From an uncultured Rhodospirillales bacterium (GTDB lineage Bacteria; Pseudomonadota; Alphaproteobacteria; CACIAM-22H2): a stretch of DNA of 64,000 bases. The DNA is taken from assembly GCA_937926175.1 (NCBI GenBank), contig CALANV010000037.1, positions 186,001 through 250,000 on the forward strand, given 5' to 3'. Shown piece after piece: positions 34,165-43,629 of this stretch (the stretch's first letter is position 1; every line of letters begins with the position of its first letter). A model generated the notes under the pieces. The model did no database searches. It saw only the letters and a program-made list of their open reading frames with translations, and was not told where the DNA came from. Both the position numbers and the translations under genes were made by a program.

Positions 34165-35448
34165 CTAGCGACCGTTGCCGGTAATGAGGCGGGCCCCACG
34201 TTGAAAAGTGAAGTAGTTCCATAGCCAGTTCAGCGCGACGACGAGACGGTTGCGAAAGCCGATCAGGAAGTAGATATGCGCAATCGACCAGACGAACCAG
34301 GCGGGAAAGCCGCCGAGGCGGAGACGGCCGAACTCGATCACCGCCGCCTTCCGGCCGATCGTCGCGAGGTTCCCGTAATGCCGATAGCGGAACGGCGCGA
34401 CGTCGCGTCGTCCGGCGAGGCGCGCCCGGATGAGACGGCCGACGTAGCGGCCCTGCTGCTTGGCAACCGGTGCAATTCCCGGCAGCGGCCTGCCGGAATC
34501 GTCGAGTGCGAGCGCCGTGTCGCCGATCGCGAAGATTTCCGGATGACCCGGCACGGAAAGGTCCGGGGCGACCTTTATGCGACCGGCGCGATCCCGCTCG
34601 GCCGCGATCCATTTGCCGGCCGGCGAGGCTGCGACGCCGGCCGCCCAGATGACCGTGCGCGCTTCGATGGACCCGTCCGCCGTGACGACACCGTTTGCGT
34701 CAACGGCCGTCACGGGCGTGTTGACGCGAACCTCGACGCCTAGGCGCTCAAGATGCCATTGCGCTCGCGTGGACAAGTCTTCCGAAAAGGTCGGCAGTAT
34801 CCGCGGTCCGGCCTCAATCAGCACGATGCGGGCCGAGCGCGGATCGATGTTGTGGAAATCGGCCGCGAGCGCGCGCTTGGCAAGCTCTGCGATGGCGCCG
34901 GCAAGCTCGACGCCCGTCGGGCCGCCGCCCACGACGATCAGCGTCATGCTGCGTCGTCGTTCGGCAGGGGCGCATTCGCACTCGGCGCGTTCGAAGGCGA
35001 GGAGGATCCGGCGACGGATCTCTATGGCGTCCTCGATCTCTTTCAGGCCGGGCGCGAAGGGTTCCCAGTCGTCATGGCCGAAATAGGCGTGGCGGGCGCC
35101 GGTCGCGAGGACAAGGAAATCGTAACGGATGCGCCGCCCGTCGACGATGAGCTCGCGCGCCGATACGTCGACGCCTTTCGCCCTGCCGAGCAGAACGGTC
35201 ACGTTCGGACGGTTGCCGACAATGGCCCGGATCGGCGCCGCGATATCTGCCGGCGACAGAGCCGCCGTGGCGACCTGGTAGAGCAGGGGTTGGAACAAGT
35301 GGTAGTTGTGCCGATCGACCACGACGACGTCGACCGGTGTGCCTGCCAATTCCTTCGCGGTCCATAGACCGCCGAAGCCTGCCCCGACGATGACGACGCG
35401 CAGCTTCGCGGTGGACGGCGGGACGTCTTTCTGCTGTCCGTCGCGCAT
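34165..35448 (-). CDS. ndh: Type II NADH dehydrogenase
   Basis: The 427-residue protein has two Rossmann folds. The FAD motif is VVIVGAGFGGLWTAKELAG (about residues 18-36) and the NADH motif is LIVVGGGPTGVELAGAIAEL (about 170-189). PEIFAIGDTALA binds FAD. The C-terminal hydrophobic helices (FVWSIAHIYFLIGFRNRLV) anchor it to the membrane. It passes electrons from NADH to quinone without proton pumping and is an alternative to complex I. The start ATG at 35448 fits family length. It is followed on the same strand by the MFS gene. Confidence 0.93.
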   Translation of the reverse strand: MRDGQQKDVPPSTAKLRVVIVGAGFGGLWTAKELAGTPVDVVVVDRHNYHLFQPLLYQVATAALSPADIAAPIRAIVGNRPNVTVLLGRAKGVDVSARELIVDGRRIRYDFLVLATGARHAYFGHDDWEPFAPGLKEIEDAIEIRRRILLAFERAECECAPAERRRSMTLIVVGGGPTGVELAGAIAELAKRALAADFHNIDPRSARIVLIEAGPRILPTFSEDLSTRAQWHLERLGVEVRVNTPVTAVDANGVVTADGSIEARTVIWAAGVAASPAGKWIAAERDRAGRIKVAPDLSVPGHPEIFAIGDTALALDDSGRPLPGIAPVAKQQGRYVGRLIRARLAGRRDVAPFRYRHYGNLATIGRKAAVIEFGRLRLGGFPAWFVWSIAHIYFLIGFRNRLVVALNWLWNYFTFQRGARLITGNGR

Positions 35449-35496
35449 CGCACGAGTATACGTCGCCGGCGCGGCGGTGTTCCGCTCCGCCCGACG

Positions 35497-36795
35497 TCAT
35501 TCGGCGGCGATCTCCAAGCCGACGGCCTGATTGAGTTTTGCGCCCGTGACGTCGAGTCCAACGGTCAGAGCGCCGGTGAAATCCGCGCTGGTGAAGTCCA
35601 CGCCCTTGGCGCTGGCGTGTTTCAGTGTCGCGCGCCGCAGATCGACGTAGCGCATCTCCGCGCCATCGAGTCGGCAAGGCATCATCCGGCCGGCGCCGAT
35701 CGATAGCGGCCCGAGATTTGCGGCCTGCAGATCACTGTGATTCAGGCGGGCATTGCGCAGCACGGCACCACGCAGGTCGGCGCCGGCAAGACGGCAGTTG
35801 CGGAGATCGGCCCCCTCGAGTTGCGCCCCCTGAAGCCAGGCACCTTCCAGGTTCAGGCCGTAGAGAACGGCCCCGTTGGCCTTGAGTCCGGTGAGATAGG
35901 CGCCGGCCAACGGCGGCGCCCGACGCAAATCATAGCCGCTGAGATCGAGCAGCGGCTCGCCTTCGGTGCCGTTCGTCTCGACAAACCGGCGGTGGCGTTC
36001 AATGAGCTTATTGAGCGGCACCTCGAGATCCTCAAGGCTCTTGCCCGACACGGCATCGGTGAGAGCACCGGTGAGGTCGGCGCCGGAGAGCTCGGTGAGC
36101 GTCGTCGTGGTCCCGGTGAGAATGGCATTGCGCAAACTTGCATTGCGCAGGTCGGCGCCGCTCAGATCGGCGCCTTCGAGATTGGCGCCGTTCAGATTGG
36201 CGTGACGCATGTCAGCGCGAACGAGCTTGCAGCCCCGCATCACCGCATCGGTGAAGTCGGTGTGCATGGCGTGCGAGCCGGACATCTTGGCGTTGGAAAG
36301 GTTCGCGTTGACGAGGATGGCGCCGACGAGTTCGGCTGTTCCGACTTCCTCGACGGGCAGCGCCTTGAGATTGCCGATACGATCACGGACGGCGATCTTG
36401 CCGTCGCGGAGGTCGCAATCGAACAGATTGGCATTGGTGAGGTCGGCGCCACGCAGGCAGGAGCCTCGCATGTCGGCCCGGACGAGCGTGGCACCCCGCA
36501 GATTCGCCTTGCTCAGGTTGCAGCCGAAGAGAATGGCATGCCCGAGATTTGCCTCGGCAAGGTTGGCGCCGATGAGGAACGCGCCCGTGAAATCGGCATC
36601 CTGCAGGTTCTTGCCGGCGAGATCGAGCCCCGACAGGTCGTGATAGGCGAGCAGCGCGCGCTGACCGCCATGCCGCGCCGTCTGGTAGCGCTGATGCAGC
36701 TGGACAATCCGGTCGAGCTCAGCCTGGCTTATCTTGATCCGCGGCTGTGCCGATATCGGAGAATTATGGTTCAACACGCGCGACCCAGACACCAA
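35497..36795 (-). CDS. Pentapeptide-repeat protein
   Basis: The 432-residue protein is made largely of A(D/N)LXX repeats, for example ANLAEANLGHAILFGCNLSK and ADLRNCRLAGADLRGAVLRN, in two blocks (about residues 55-235 and 295-425). These blocks are split by a non-repeat linker containing LNKLIERHRRFVETN. Such right-handed beta-helices can mimic DNA or serve as scaffolds; no toxin, kinase or membrane domain is attached. It lies on the same strand as ndh with a 48 bp gap. The function is unknown. The long open frame on the opposite strand is a shadow of its repeat structure. Confidence 0.9.
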   Translation of the reverse strand: MVSGSRVLNHNSPISAQPRIKISQAELDRIVQLHQRYQTARHGGQRALLAYHDLSGLDLAGKNLQDADFTGAFLIGANLAEANLGHAILFGCNLSKANLRGATLVRADMRGSCLRGADLTNANLFDCDLRDGKIAVRDRIGNLKALPVEEVGTAELVGAILVNANLSNAKMSGSHAMHTDFTDAVMRGCKLVRADMRHANLNGANLEGADLSGADLRNASLRNAILTGTTTTLTELSGADLTGALTDAVSGKSLEDLEVPLNKLIERHRRFVETNGTEGEPLLDLSGYDLRRAPPLAGAYLTGLKANGAVLYGLNLEGAWLQGAQLEGADLRNCRLAGADLRGAVLRNARLNHSDLQAANLGPLSIGAGRMMPCRLDGAEMRYVDLRRATLKHASAKGVDFTSADFTGALTVGLDVTGAKLNQAVGLEIAAE

Positions 36796-36889
36796 GCCGG
36801 AACAATTGGGTGTAAACCGTTACGCCCGTCGCGGTTGATATCCGGTAAATGCTGGCCCGGCGGGAAGGGGGCGAATACGTGTCGGCGTT

Positions 36890-37303
36890 CTAGCCCTTAC
36901 GGCTCCGGGCGTATCGGGGCAGATCGTCGGAGATGCGGAGCCACGGAACGGCGCTCGACATCCAGAGATGATCCTGCGGCCGGATGCGCCCTGGATCGTC
37001 GAGCGTGCCGACGCTGAGATCGATCATTTCGGGTTGCTCGGCCACCTGCCACGTGAGGGCCGCCCCGCATGCCGCGCAAAACCCGCGAACGGCGCGTTCC
37101 GACGACCGGCGAAATGTCGACGCGGTGCCGACGAACTCGACCTGATCGCGCGGGAAAGTGGCCCATGCCGACAGGGGCGCGCCGGTCGCCTTCTGGCACA
37201 TCCGGCAGTGGCAGAAGTTGACCTGTACAGGCGTGCCGCGGGCGACGTAGCGAACGGCGCCGCGAAGACAACTGCCGGTGTGAGATTCGTTGTTCGCATT
37301 CAT
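36890..37303 (-). CDS. GFA/CENP-V family zinc protein
   Basis: The 137-residue protein has the glutathione-dependent formaldehyde-activating domain. Zinc-ligand cysteines are seen at Cys12 (GSCLRG), Cys31, Cys33 and Cys36 (FCHCRMCQK), and Cys76 and Cys79 (FCAACGAAL). Most family members have no proven activity; Gfa proper speeds formaldehyde-glutathione formation. The ATG at 37303 overlaps the exonuclease III stop by four bases (ATGA), so the two genes form one unit. A longer upstream frame exists but lacks homology. Confidence 0.88.
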   Translation of the reverse strand: MNANNESHTGSCLRGAVRYVARGTPVQVNFCHCRMCQKATGAPLSAWATFPRDQVEFVGTASTFRRSSERAVRGFCAACGAALTWQVAEQPEMIDLSVGTLDDPGRIRPQDHLWMSSAVPWLRISDDLPRYARSRKG

Positions 37304-38070
37304 TGGAGCTGGCACCAGACAGGGGTGTGGTCCGAGGCCCGGGGATGGGCGCGCGGCCCGCGGTCGATTCCGGCGTCGACCAGCCGGTCCGCAGCTTGCG
37401 GCGACAGCAGTATGTGATCGATCCGCAGTCCCTGATCGAGCGGCCAACAGTTTCGCTGATAATCCCAGAACGTATACTGTCCGGGCGCGGGATTGATCGC
37501 ATGGACCGCGTCCGTCAGCCCAAGATAGATCAGCTTTCGGAATGCCGCGCGCGACGCCGGCTGGCACAGCGCATCCTTGGCATAGGCGACCGGATCGCAG
37601 ACGTCATCGTCGGTCGGACATACGTTGTAATCGCCGGCGAGAACGAACGGGCGCTCCTCGGCGAGGAGCTGCCGGGCACGGGCATAGAGGCGCTCCATCC
37701 ACGCGAGCTTGTAGGTGTACTTATCGGTATCGATGGGGTTGCCGTTCGGCAGATAGAGCGAGGCCACCCGCAGTCCGTCGACGGTTGCTTCGAGGTAACG
37801 CGCCTGTTCATCGCCATCGCCGCCCGGAAGCTGCCGCAACGGTTCCGTGATCGGTTGGCGCGCGAGGATGGCGACGCCGTTGTATGATTTCTGACCCACG
37901 GTCGCCACGTTGTAGCCGAGCGCTTCGAGCTCCAGACGCGGGAACTCGTCGTCGACGCATTTGGTCTCCTGCAGCAGCAGGATGTCAGGCGCACTCGTCT
38001 TCAGGTAGTCGAGGACGAGAGGCAGCCGCGCCTTGATCGAGTTCACGTTCCAGGTGGCGATCTTTATCAT
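37300..38070 (-). CDS. xth: Exodeoxyribonuclease III (AP endonuclease)
   Basis: The 256-residue protein has the EEP fold with all catalytic motifs: KIATWNVNSIKARLP (Asn), LLQETKCVDDEFP (metal Glu), GDYNVCP (Asp and Asn), and ASDHTPVWCQL (catalytic Asp-His). It removes nucleotides from 3' ends and cuts at abasic sites in base-excision repair. It starts 99 bp downstream of the end of erpA on the same strand and is translationally coupled to the GFA gene. Confidence 0.95.
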   Translation of the reverse strand: MIKIATWNVNSIKARLPLVLDYLKTSAPDILLLQETKCVDDEFPRLELEALGYNVATVGQKSYNGVAILARQPITEPLRQLPGGDGDEQARYLEATVDGLRVASLYLPNGNPIDTDKYTYKLAWMERLYARARQLLAEERPFVLAGDYNVCPTDDDVCDPVAYAKDALCQPASRAAFRKLIYLGLTDAVHAINPAPGQYTFWDYQRNCWPLDQGLRIDHILLSPQAADRLVDAGIDRGPRAHPRASDHTPVWCQLQ

Positions 38071-38169
38071 GGGCCGATCTTGCGGGGTCGGTTCGCGTCC
38101 GACAAGCGGTCGGGCGAACCGTCCGTCATGCCGGCTGGCGCCACGAACGTGTCCGGTTCGCGTCGCGGA

Positions 38170-38529
38170 TCAGATCGAGAAACTGTTGCCGCAGCCGCAG
38201 GAGCTCTTGGCCTGCGGGTTCTTGATCGAGAACGAGGCGCCGATCAGGTCCTCGACATAGTCGATTTGCGCGCCGTCGAGCAGCTCCATCGACACGTCGT
38301 CGATCAGGACCGTAGCGCCATCGCGTTCGATGACGGTGTCGGACTCGGATTTCGTGTCATCGAACGTGAATCCATACTGAAACCCTGAGCAGCCGCCGCT
38401 GGAGACCGATACGCGCAGCATCATGCCCTTGTATTCGTCCTGGGACAGAATCTTGGCGATCTGGCGGGCTGCCGACTCGGTCAGCTCGACACTACGCCGG
38501 GTCGTCGTGGTAGCCGCAGCGTCCGACAT
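38170..38529 (-). CDS. erpA: Iron-sulfur cluster insertion protein ErpA
   Basis: The 119-residue protein is an A-type carrier: Cys47 in SSGGCSGFQYGF and Cys111 and Cys113 in SSCGCGNSF bind the cluster. It delivers Fe-S clusters to target enzymes such as IspG and respiratory proteins. A strong promoter (perfect TTGACA) lies upstream, and an AAGGAA ribosome site precedes the ATG. It is divergent from dgt, the usual alphaproteobacterial arrangement. IscA cannot be fully excluded, but no isc or suf genes are nearby. Confidence 0.92.
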   Translation of the reverse strand: MSDAAATTTTRRSVELTESAARQIAKILSQDEYKGMMLRVSVSSGGCSGFQYGFTFDDTKSESDTVIERDGATVLIDDVSMELLDGAQIDYVEDLIGASFSIKNPQAKSSCGCGNSFSI

Positions 38530-38577
38530 GGCTTCCTTGGGCTCCCTTCGAGGGCGAGCAATAAACTTACCTTGTTT

Positions 38578-38605
38578 TATTTAAGCCGTTCTTGTGCTTT
38601 GTCAA
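38578..38605 (-). promoter_or_regulatory. Promoter of erpA
   Basis: On the minus strand a perfect -35 TTGACA (38600-38605) is 16 bp from TAAATA (38578-38583). The expected start is about 40 bp before the erpA ATG. Confidence 0.55.
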
Positions 38606-38708
38606 ATCGCCCTCCGCCGCCAGCTGCCAAGGGTGCCGGCAGCGGCCGAAAAACCGATAGGCTTCCAATAGGTTGCGTTTCGGATCGCGCTGCCTGTAGG
38701 GTCCGGCC

Positions 38709-39938
38709 ATGCCACCTGGCTCCGATATCGCCGATGAACTCGTTCGCGCCGCCGCGCCGCACGGCACGGCCGTCTATGCCTGCCGGCCCGAGGCGAGCCG
38801 CGGCCGCCTCGTGCCCGAGCCCGAGAGCACCATGCGCTCGGTCTTCCAGCGCGACCGCGACCGGATCATCCACTCGACGGCCTTCCGGCGGCTCAAGCAC
38901 AAGACCCAGGTCTTCGTCTTTCACGAGGGCGACCATTACCGCACGCGGCTGACGCACACGATCGAGGTCGCGCAGATCGCCCGTACGATCAGCCGGGCGC
39001 TCGGCCTCAACGAGGATCTCGCCGAAACCCTGGCCCTTGCCCATGATCTCGGCCACACGCCCTTCGGCCACGCGGGCGAGGATGCCCTCGACCGCGTCAT
39101 GCGACCCTATGGCGGCTTCGACCACAATGCCCAGACGCTGCGGATCCTGACCAAGCTCGAACGCCGGTATGCCGCATTTGACGGCCTGAACCTTACGTGG
39201 GAGACGCTCGAAGGCGTGGTCAAGCACAACGGTCCGATGATCGGGCCGTGGGCGGATCCGAACCGGCCTCGCGAGTTGCCGGCCGCGATCGTCGAATACA
39301 CCGCGCAGCACGACCTCGAGCTCGACACCTTCGCGTCGGCCGAGGCGCAGGTAGCCGCCCTGTCCGACGACATCGCCTATACGAACCACGACATCGACGA
39401 CGGCCTCAGGGCCAAGCTCTTCACGATCGACGATCTTCTCGAAGTTCCGCTCGTTGGCCCCGTTTTTGCCGAGGTCGCGGCCCGTTATCCCGGGCTCGAG
39501 GAGGACAGACTGATCGGCGAGTCCATCCGCCGGCTGATCGACCGCATGGTCATGGATCTGCTGGCCGAGACGCGCCGCCGGCTCCGGCTATGGCAGCCGC
39601 GCTCGCCCGACGAGGTGCGGCGGCTGGGCCAGCCCGTCGTCGCGTTCTCGACCGAGCTGGAAGAACAGCTCAAGCACTTGCGCGATTTTCTGTTCAAGCG
39701 GATGTATCGGCACTACAAGGTCAACCGCATGACCAGCAAGGCACGCCGCGTGGTCGCCGAGCTGTTCGAGCTGTTCCTGAGGGAGCCGAACTGCCTGCCC
39801 GAGGAATGGCGTCGCCAGGCCGACGGCGCGGGAACGCCGAAGACGGCGCGACTCGTGGCGGATTATATTGCCGGCATGACCGACCGGTTTGCCTTGAAGG
39901 AACACCAGCGCCTGTTCGATCTGCACGACTCGATCTGA
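38709..39938 (+). CDS. dgt: Deoxyguanosinetriphosphate triphosphohydrolase-like HD protein
   Basis: The 409-residue protein has the HD metal-dependent phosphohydrolase core: LTHTIEVAQIARTISRAL, and the HD signature AHDLGHTPFGHAGEDAL (about residues 112-128), with YTNHDIDDGL later. It removes triphosphate from dNTPs and so controls the nucleotide pool. It is of the alphaproteobacterial Dgt type 2 length. Its stop overlaps the argS start by one base (TGATG), and it opens the long housekeeping cluster. Confidence 0.92.
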   Translation: MPPGSDIADELVRAAAPHGTAVYACRPEASRGRLVPEPESTMRSVFQRDRDRIIHSTAFRRLKHKTQVFVFHEGDHYRTRLTHTIEVAQIARTISRALGLNEDLAETLALAHDLGHTPFGHAGEDALDRVMRPYGGFDHNAQTLRILTKLERRYAAFDGLNLTWETLEGVVKHNGPMIGPWADPNRPRELPAAIVEYTAQHDLELDTFASAEAQVAALSDDIAYTNHDIDDGLRAKLFTIDDLLEVPLVGPVFAEVAARYPGLEEDRLIGESIRRLIDRMVMDLLAETRRRLRLWQPRSPDEVRRLGQPVVAFSTELEEQLKHLRDFLFKRMYRHYKVNRMTSKARRVVAELFELFLREPNCLPEEWRRQADGAGTPKTARLVADYIAGMTDRFALKEHQRLFDLHDSI

Positions 39939-41695
39939 TGAACCTCTACAATTATTTCCGCGACGAGGTCATTCGGAACCTCGGCGAACTTGCCGCCGCC
40001 GGCAAAATTCCGGGCAATCTTGATCTCTCGCGCGTCACCGCCGAGCCGCCCCGCGAAGCGGCGCACGGCGACGTCTCGACCAATGCCGCGCTGGTTCTCG
40101 CCAAGGCGGCCGGCATGAAGCCGCGCGACATCGCAGCGCTCCTCGTCGAGCGACTGAAGACGCATCCGGACGTCGTCGATGCCGAAATCGCGGGCCCCGG
40201 TTTCGTCAATCTGCGTCTGAGCCCGGGGTTCTGGCGGACGCGGCTCGTCGAAATCCTCGAAGCGGGCGAACGTTACGGCGCCTCCGACATGGGGAAGGGG
40301 CAGCTCGTCAACGTCGAGTACGTGTCTGCCAACCCGACCGGGCCGATGCATGTGGGGCATGGACGCGGCGCCGTTGTCGGCGATGCGCTTGCCGCGCTGC
40401 TGGAGCGGACCGGATTCAAGGTCACGCGCGAGTACTACATCAACGATGCGGGCGCCCAGGTGGATCAGCTCGCGCGGTCGGTGTATCTCCGTTATCGCGA
40501 GGCGCTCGGCGAGACGATCGGCACGATCCCGGAAGGGCTGTATCCGGGGGAATACCTGAAACCGGTCGGCGCGGCGCTGGCAGAGCGCGACGGCAGGAAA
40601 TGGCTTGGACGGCCGGAGGCCGAGTGGCTTGGACCGATCCGCGACTTCGCCATCGCCGAGATGATGGACCTGATCAAGGCGGACCTCGCGGCGCTCGGCG
40701 TGCGTCATGACGTCTTCACGTCCGAGCGGCACGACATCGTCGAGAAGCGGCGCGTCGAAGAGGTCATCGATTTCCTGCGTGCGCGTGATCTCGTCTATAC
40801 GGGCGTGCTCGAGCCGCCGAAAGGCATGAAGCCCGACGACTGGGAACCGCGGCCCCAACTTCTGTTCCGTGCGACGCAGTTCGGCGACGACGTCGACCGG
40901 CCGCTGCAGAAGTCCGACGGATCGTGGACCTATTTCGCCGCCGACATGGCCTATCACCTCGACAAGTATCGTCGCGGCTTCACGCGGATGATCGACGTGT
41001 GGGGCGCGGACCACGGCGGCTACGTGAAGCGGATGCAGGCCGCCGTCCGTGCCCTCAGCGAGGATAAGGCGGCGCTTGAGGTCCGCCTCTGCCAGCTCGT
41101 CAGCCTGTTCGACAAGGGCGAGCCCGTGCGCATGTCGAAGCGCGCCGGGACGTTCGTGACGCTTCGTGACGTCATCGACGAAGTCGGGGCCGGCGTGGTG
41201 CGCTTCATCATGCTGACGCGCAAGCACGATCAGCATCTCGATTTCGACTTCGCCAAGGTCACCGAGCAGTCGAAGGACAATCCCGTCTTCTATGTGCAAT
41301 ACGCGCATGCGCGGACCTGCTCGGCAATGCGGCAGGCCCAGGCGGCGATGCCCGGGATCGACCTGTCCGACCGGGCGTTGGCAAAGGCCGAGCTTGCACG
41401 CCTGGAGGATCCCGACGAGATCGCGCTGATCCGCATGATGGCGGGATGGCCCCGTCTGCTCGAGGGAGCGGCCGAGGCCGGCGAGCCGCACCGGATCGCT
41501 TTCTATCTCTACGATCTCGCGTCGGCGTTCCACGCCCTGTGGACGCGCGGCAAGGATGAAACGGCGCTGCGGTTCGTTGTACCAGACGACCGCGTGTTGA
41601 CGCTCGCTCGACTGGCGCTGGTCCGCGGCGTGGGCATCATCATCGCTTCGGGGCTGCGGCTGATCGGTGTCGAGCCGGTTGAGGAAATGAGATAG
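39938..41695 (+). CDS. argS: Arginine-tRNA ligase
   Basis: The 585-residue protein has full ArgS order: an N-terminal additional domain (residues 1-90), the HIGH-type PTGPMHVGHGRGAVVGDAL (about 131), and MSKR in EPVRMSKRAGTFVTL (about 397) in place of KMSKS. The C-terminal DALR anticodon-binding domain ends LRLIGVEPVEEM. The ATG at 39938 is chosen because it yields the conserved MNLYNYFRDEV start; upstream in-frame sequence belongs to dgt in another frame. It is cotranscribed with dgt and the SPOR gene. Confidence 0.97.
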   Translation: MNLYNYFRDEVIRNLGELAAAGKIPGNLDLSRVTAEPPREAAHGDVSTNAALVLAKAAGMKPRDIAALLVERLKTHPDVVDAEIAGPGFVNLRLSPGFWRTRLVEILEAGERYGASDMGKGQLVNVEYVSANPTGPMHVGHGRGAVVGDALAALLERTGFKVTREYYINDAGAQVDQLARSVYLRYREALGETIGTIPEGLYPGEYLKPVGAALAERDGRKWLGRPEAEWLGPIRDFAIAEMMDLIKADLAALGVRHDVFTSERHDIVEKRRVEEVIDFLRARDLVYTGVLEPPKGMKPDDWEPRPQLLFRATQFGDDVDRPLQKSDGSWTYFAADMAYHLDKYRRGFTRMIDVWGADHGGYVKRMQAAVRALSEDKAALEVRLCQLVSLFDKGEPVRMSKRAGTFVTLRDVIDEVGAGVVRFIMLTRKHDQHLDFDFAKVTEQSKDNPVFYVQYAHARTCSAMRQAQAAMPGIDLSDRALAKAELARLEDPDEIALIRMMAGWPRLLEGAAEAGEPHRIAFYLYDLASAFHALWTRGKDETALRFVVPDDRVLTLARLALVRGVGIIIASGLRLIGVEPVEEMR

Positions 41696-41724
41696 GATGC
41701 GCCGCACGAAACGATAAGAAACCG

Positions 41725-42582
41725 ATGCTGCCAGACCCGAACGAACGTTTGACGCCATCGCCGGCACATGATCGCTCGCGCCGCCTGAAGGCCGTGCCGA
41801 TCATCGTCGTTTCCGTTGCGCTTGCCTTGTTCGGCGGGCTTGTCGGTTACACGTACAGCACGAGCCGGTCGGGCGGCGAAAACGGCCCCGTTCCGTTGAT
41901 CAAGGCGGATCCGAGGCCGACGAAGGTGAAGCCGGAAGATCCCGGCGGCATGGACGTGCCGCACCAGGACAAGGAGGTCTACAATCGCCTGTTGCGCGAC
42001 GGCGAAAATCCGCCGCCGCGGGTCGAGCGTTTGCTGCCGCCACCCGAGGCGCCATTGCCGCGGCCGGTCGGCGCGCGCAGCGAACCGGAAATTCCACCGC
42101 CGCCGTCCGTCGAGCCGCCACCCGATGCCGTGGAAGTGACACAGGCGCCGCCCGAACCGGCCTCGACGCAGACGCAGGCGTCAACACAGACGCAGGCATC
42201 AACGGAGACACAGGCGTCACCGGCGCCGGCAACGAGCCAATCCACGCCCGCGTCGCCCCCGTCTCAGACGGCCGCCGTATCGGCACCGCGCACGGCAGCC
42301 CCGGCGCAGGACTCGGCCGCGGCCCCGGCCCGCGGCGGCTATCGCGTCCAGCTTGCGGCGCTCCGCTCTGCCGATCAGGCAAAGCAGGCGTGGTCACGGT
42401 TGCAACGGGCGCACCCGGATCTGCTGGGTAAACTCTCGAGCAACATCGTGCGCGCCGATCTCGGTGCGAAGGGCACATTCTACCGGCTTCAGGCCGGTCC
42501 GCTGGCCGACGAGGCTGCGGCACGCGATCTGTGTCGACGCCTCTCCGAGAAGAAGGTCGGGTGTCTCGTTGTCCGGCCCTGA
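41725..42582 (+). CDS. SPOR-domain membrane protein
   Basis: The 285-residue protein has a short cytoplasmic tail, one membrane helix (about residues 33-50: IIVVSVALALFGGLVGYTY), a long Pro/Ala/Gln-rich linker, and a C-terminal SPOR domain (about 208-285) with GGYRVQLAALRSADQAKQAW and GTFYRLQAGPLAD. SPOR domains bind denuded peptidoglycan at the division septum. The linker includes three copies of an STQTQA-like hexapeptide (42163-42216). Its position between argS and nagZ is the conserved alphaproteobacterial order. Confidence 0.9.
   Translation: MLPDPNERLTPSPAHDRSRRLKAVPIIVVSVALALFGGLVGYTYSTSRSGGENGPVPLIKADPRPTKVKPEDPGGMDVPHQDKEVYNRLLRDGENPPPRVERLLPPPEAPLPRPVGARSEPEIPPPPSVEPPPDAVEVTQAPPEPASTQTQASTQTQASTETQASPAPATSQSTPASPPSQTAAVSAPRTAAPAQDSAAAPARGGYRVQLAALRSADQAKQAWSRLQRAHPDLLGKLSSNIVRADLGAKGTFYRLQAGPLADEAAARDLCRRLSEKKVGCLVVRP
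42163..42216 (+). repeat. Three tandem 18-bp repeats in the SPOR-protein linker
   Basis: Units at 42163, 42181 and 42199 encode STQTQA, STQTQA and STETQA. Such short in-frame repeats can change copy number by slippage and alter linker length. Confidence 0.8.
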
Positions 42583-42583
42583 C

Positions 42584-43624
42584 ATGAGCACGGCGGCGCG
42601 GCGGCCCAAGGCAGTCATCTATGGCTGCGCCGGACCGGTCCTGACGGAAGCGGAACGGGCTTTTTTCGCCCGGGTCAATCCGCTGGGCTTCATCCTGTTC
42701 GCACGCAATGTGCAGACGCCGGCCCAGGTGCGGGAGCTGGTCGGGGCGTTGCGCGAGTCGGTGGGGCGGGCGGATGCCCCGGTGCTGATCGATCAGGAGG
42801 GCGGGCGCGTCGCGCGTTTGCGCCCGCCGCATTGGCGCGCCGCGCCGTCCGCCGCGACGATCGGGGCGCTTGCCGACACCGACCTCGAGCGTGCGCGCGA
42901 GGCGGCATGGCTGAACGCGCGTCTGATCGGCGCGGAACTTGGGGATCTGGGCATCACGGTCGACTGTGCGCCGGTGGCGGATGTTCCCGTCGCCGGATCG
43001 CATGATGTCATCGGCGATCGTGCCTACGGCACCGACCCGGCGCGCGTGTCGGTCCTTGCCCGTGCGGCCGCACTCGGGTTCATCGATGCCGGCGTGACGC
43101 CCGTGATCAAGCATATCCCCGGACACGGCCGCGCGCGGGTGGACAGCCATGCCGAGCTTCCGGTCGTGGATACGCCTCGCGACATTCTGGCGCAGACGGA
43201 TTTCGTGCCGTTCCGGGCGCTTGCCGACATGCCGTGGGCCATGACGGCACATGTGCTCTATACGGAGCTCGATCCCGATCGGCCTGCAACGATATCGCCG
43301 ACGGTCATTCGCGACGTCATCCGTGGTGAGATCGGTTTTACCGGAGTCCTCGTTTCGGACGATCTGTCCATGCAGGCACTCAAAGGCACGCTCGCCGAAC
43401 GGGCGAGTGCCGCGCTCGATGCCGGCTGCGACATCGCACTCCATTGCAACGGCGACATGGACGAGATGATCGAGATCGCCGGCATCGTGCCGCCGCTTGC
43501 CGACGACTCGGCCCAACGGCTGGCCCGCGCCGAGGCAATCCGGCGTTCGCACCGCAAGGCGGAGGAGCCGGCCAGGCTTGCGGCCCGGCTCGATGTACTG
43601 CTGAGCGGACGGGCGATAGGTTAG
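42584..43624 (+). CDS. nagZ: Beta-N-acetylhexosaminidase NagZ (GH3)
   Basis: The 346-residue protein is a cytoplasmic family 3 glycoside hydrolase that removes GlcNAc from anhydro-muropeptides in wall recycling. Motifs are PVLIDQEGGRVARL, the His loop IKHIPGHGRARVDSH (about residue 176), and the nucleophile Asp in VLVSDDLSMQAL (about 258). The ATG at 42584 begins one base after the SPOR stop. The next gene starts five bases after its stop. No AmpC/AmpR is visible. Confidence 0.94.
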   Translation: MSTAARRPKAVIYGCAGPVLTEAERAFFARVNPLGFILFARNVQTPAQVRELVGALRESVGRADAPVLIDQEGGRVARLRPPHWRAAPSAATIGALADTDLERAREAAWLNARLIGAELGDLGITVDCAPVADVPVAGSHDVIGDRAYGTDPARVSVLARAAALGFIDAGVTPVIKHIPGHGRARVDSHAELPVVDTPRDILAQTDFVPFRALADMPWAMTAHVLYTELDPDRPATISPTVIRDVIRGEIGFTGVLVSDDLSMQALKGTLAERASAALDAGCDIALHCNGDMDEMIEIAGIVPPLADDSAQRLARAEAIRRSHRKAEEPARLAARLDVLLSGRAIG

Positions 43625-43629
43625 ATCGG

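Noticed and set aside
35737..37017. Repetitive plus-strand frame rich in Gly, Ala, Ile and Glu
   Set aside because: Its apparent repeats are the complement of the pentapeptide repeats on the minus strand.
39863..41767. 634-codon minus-strand frame opposite argS
   Set aside because: It is a shadow of argS and has no ribosome site or homology.
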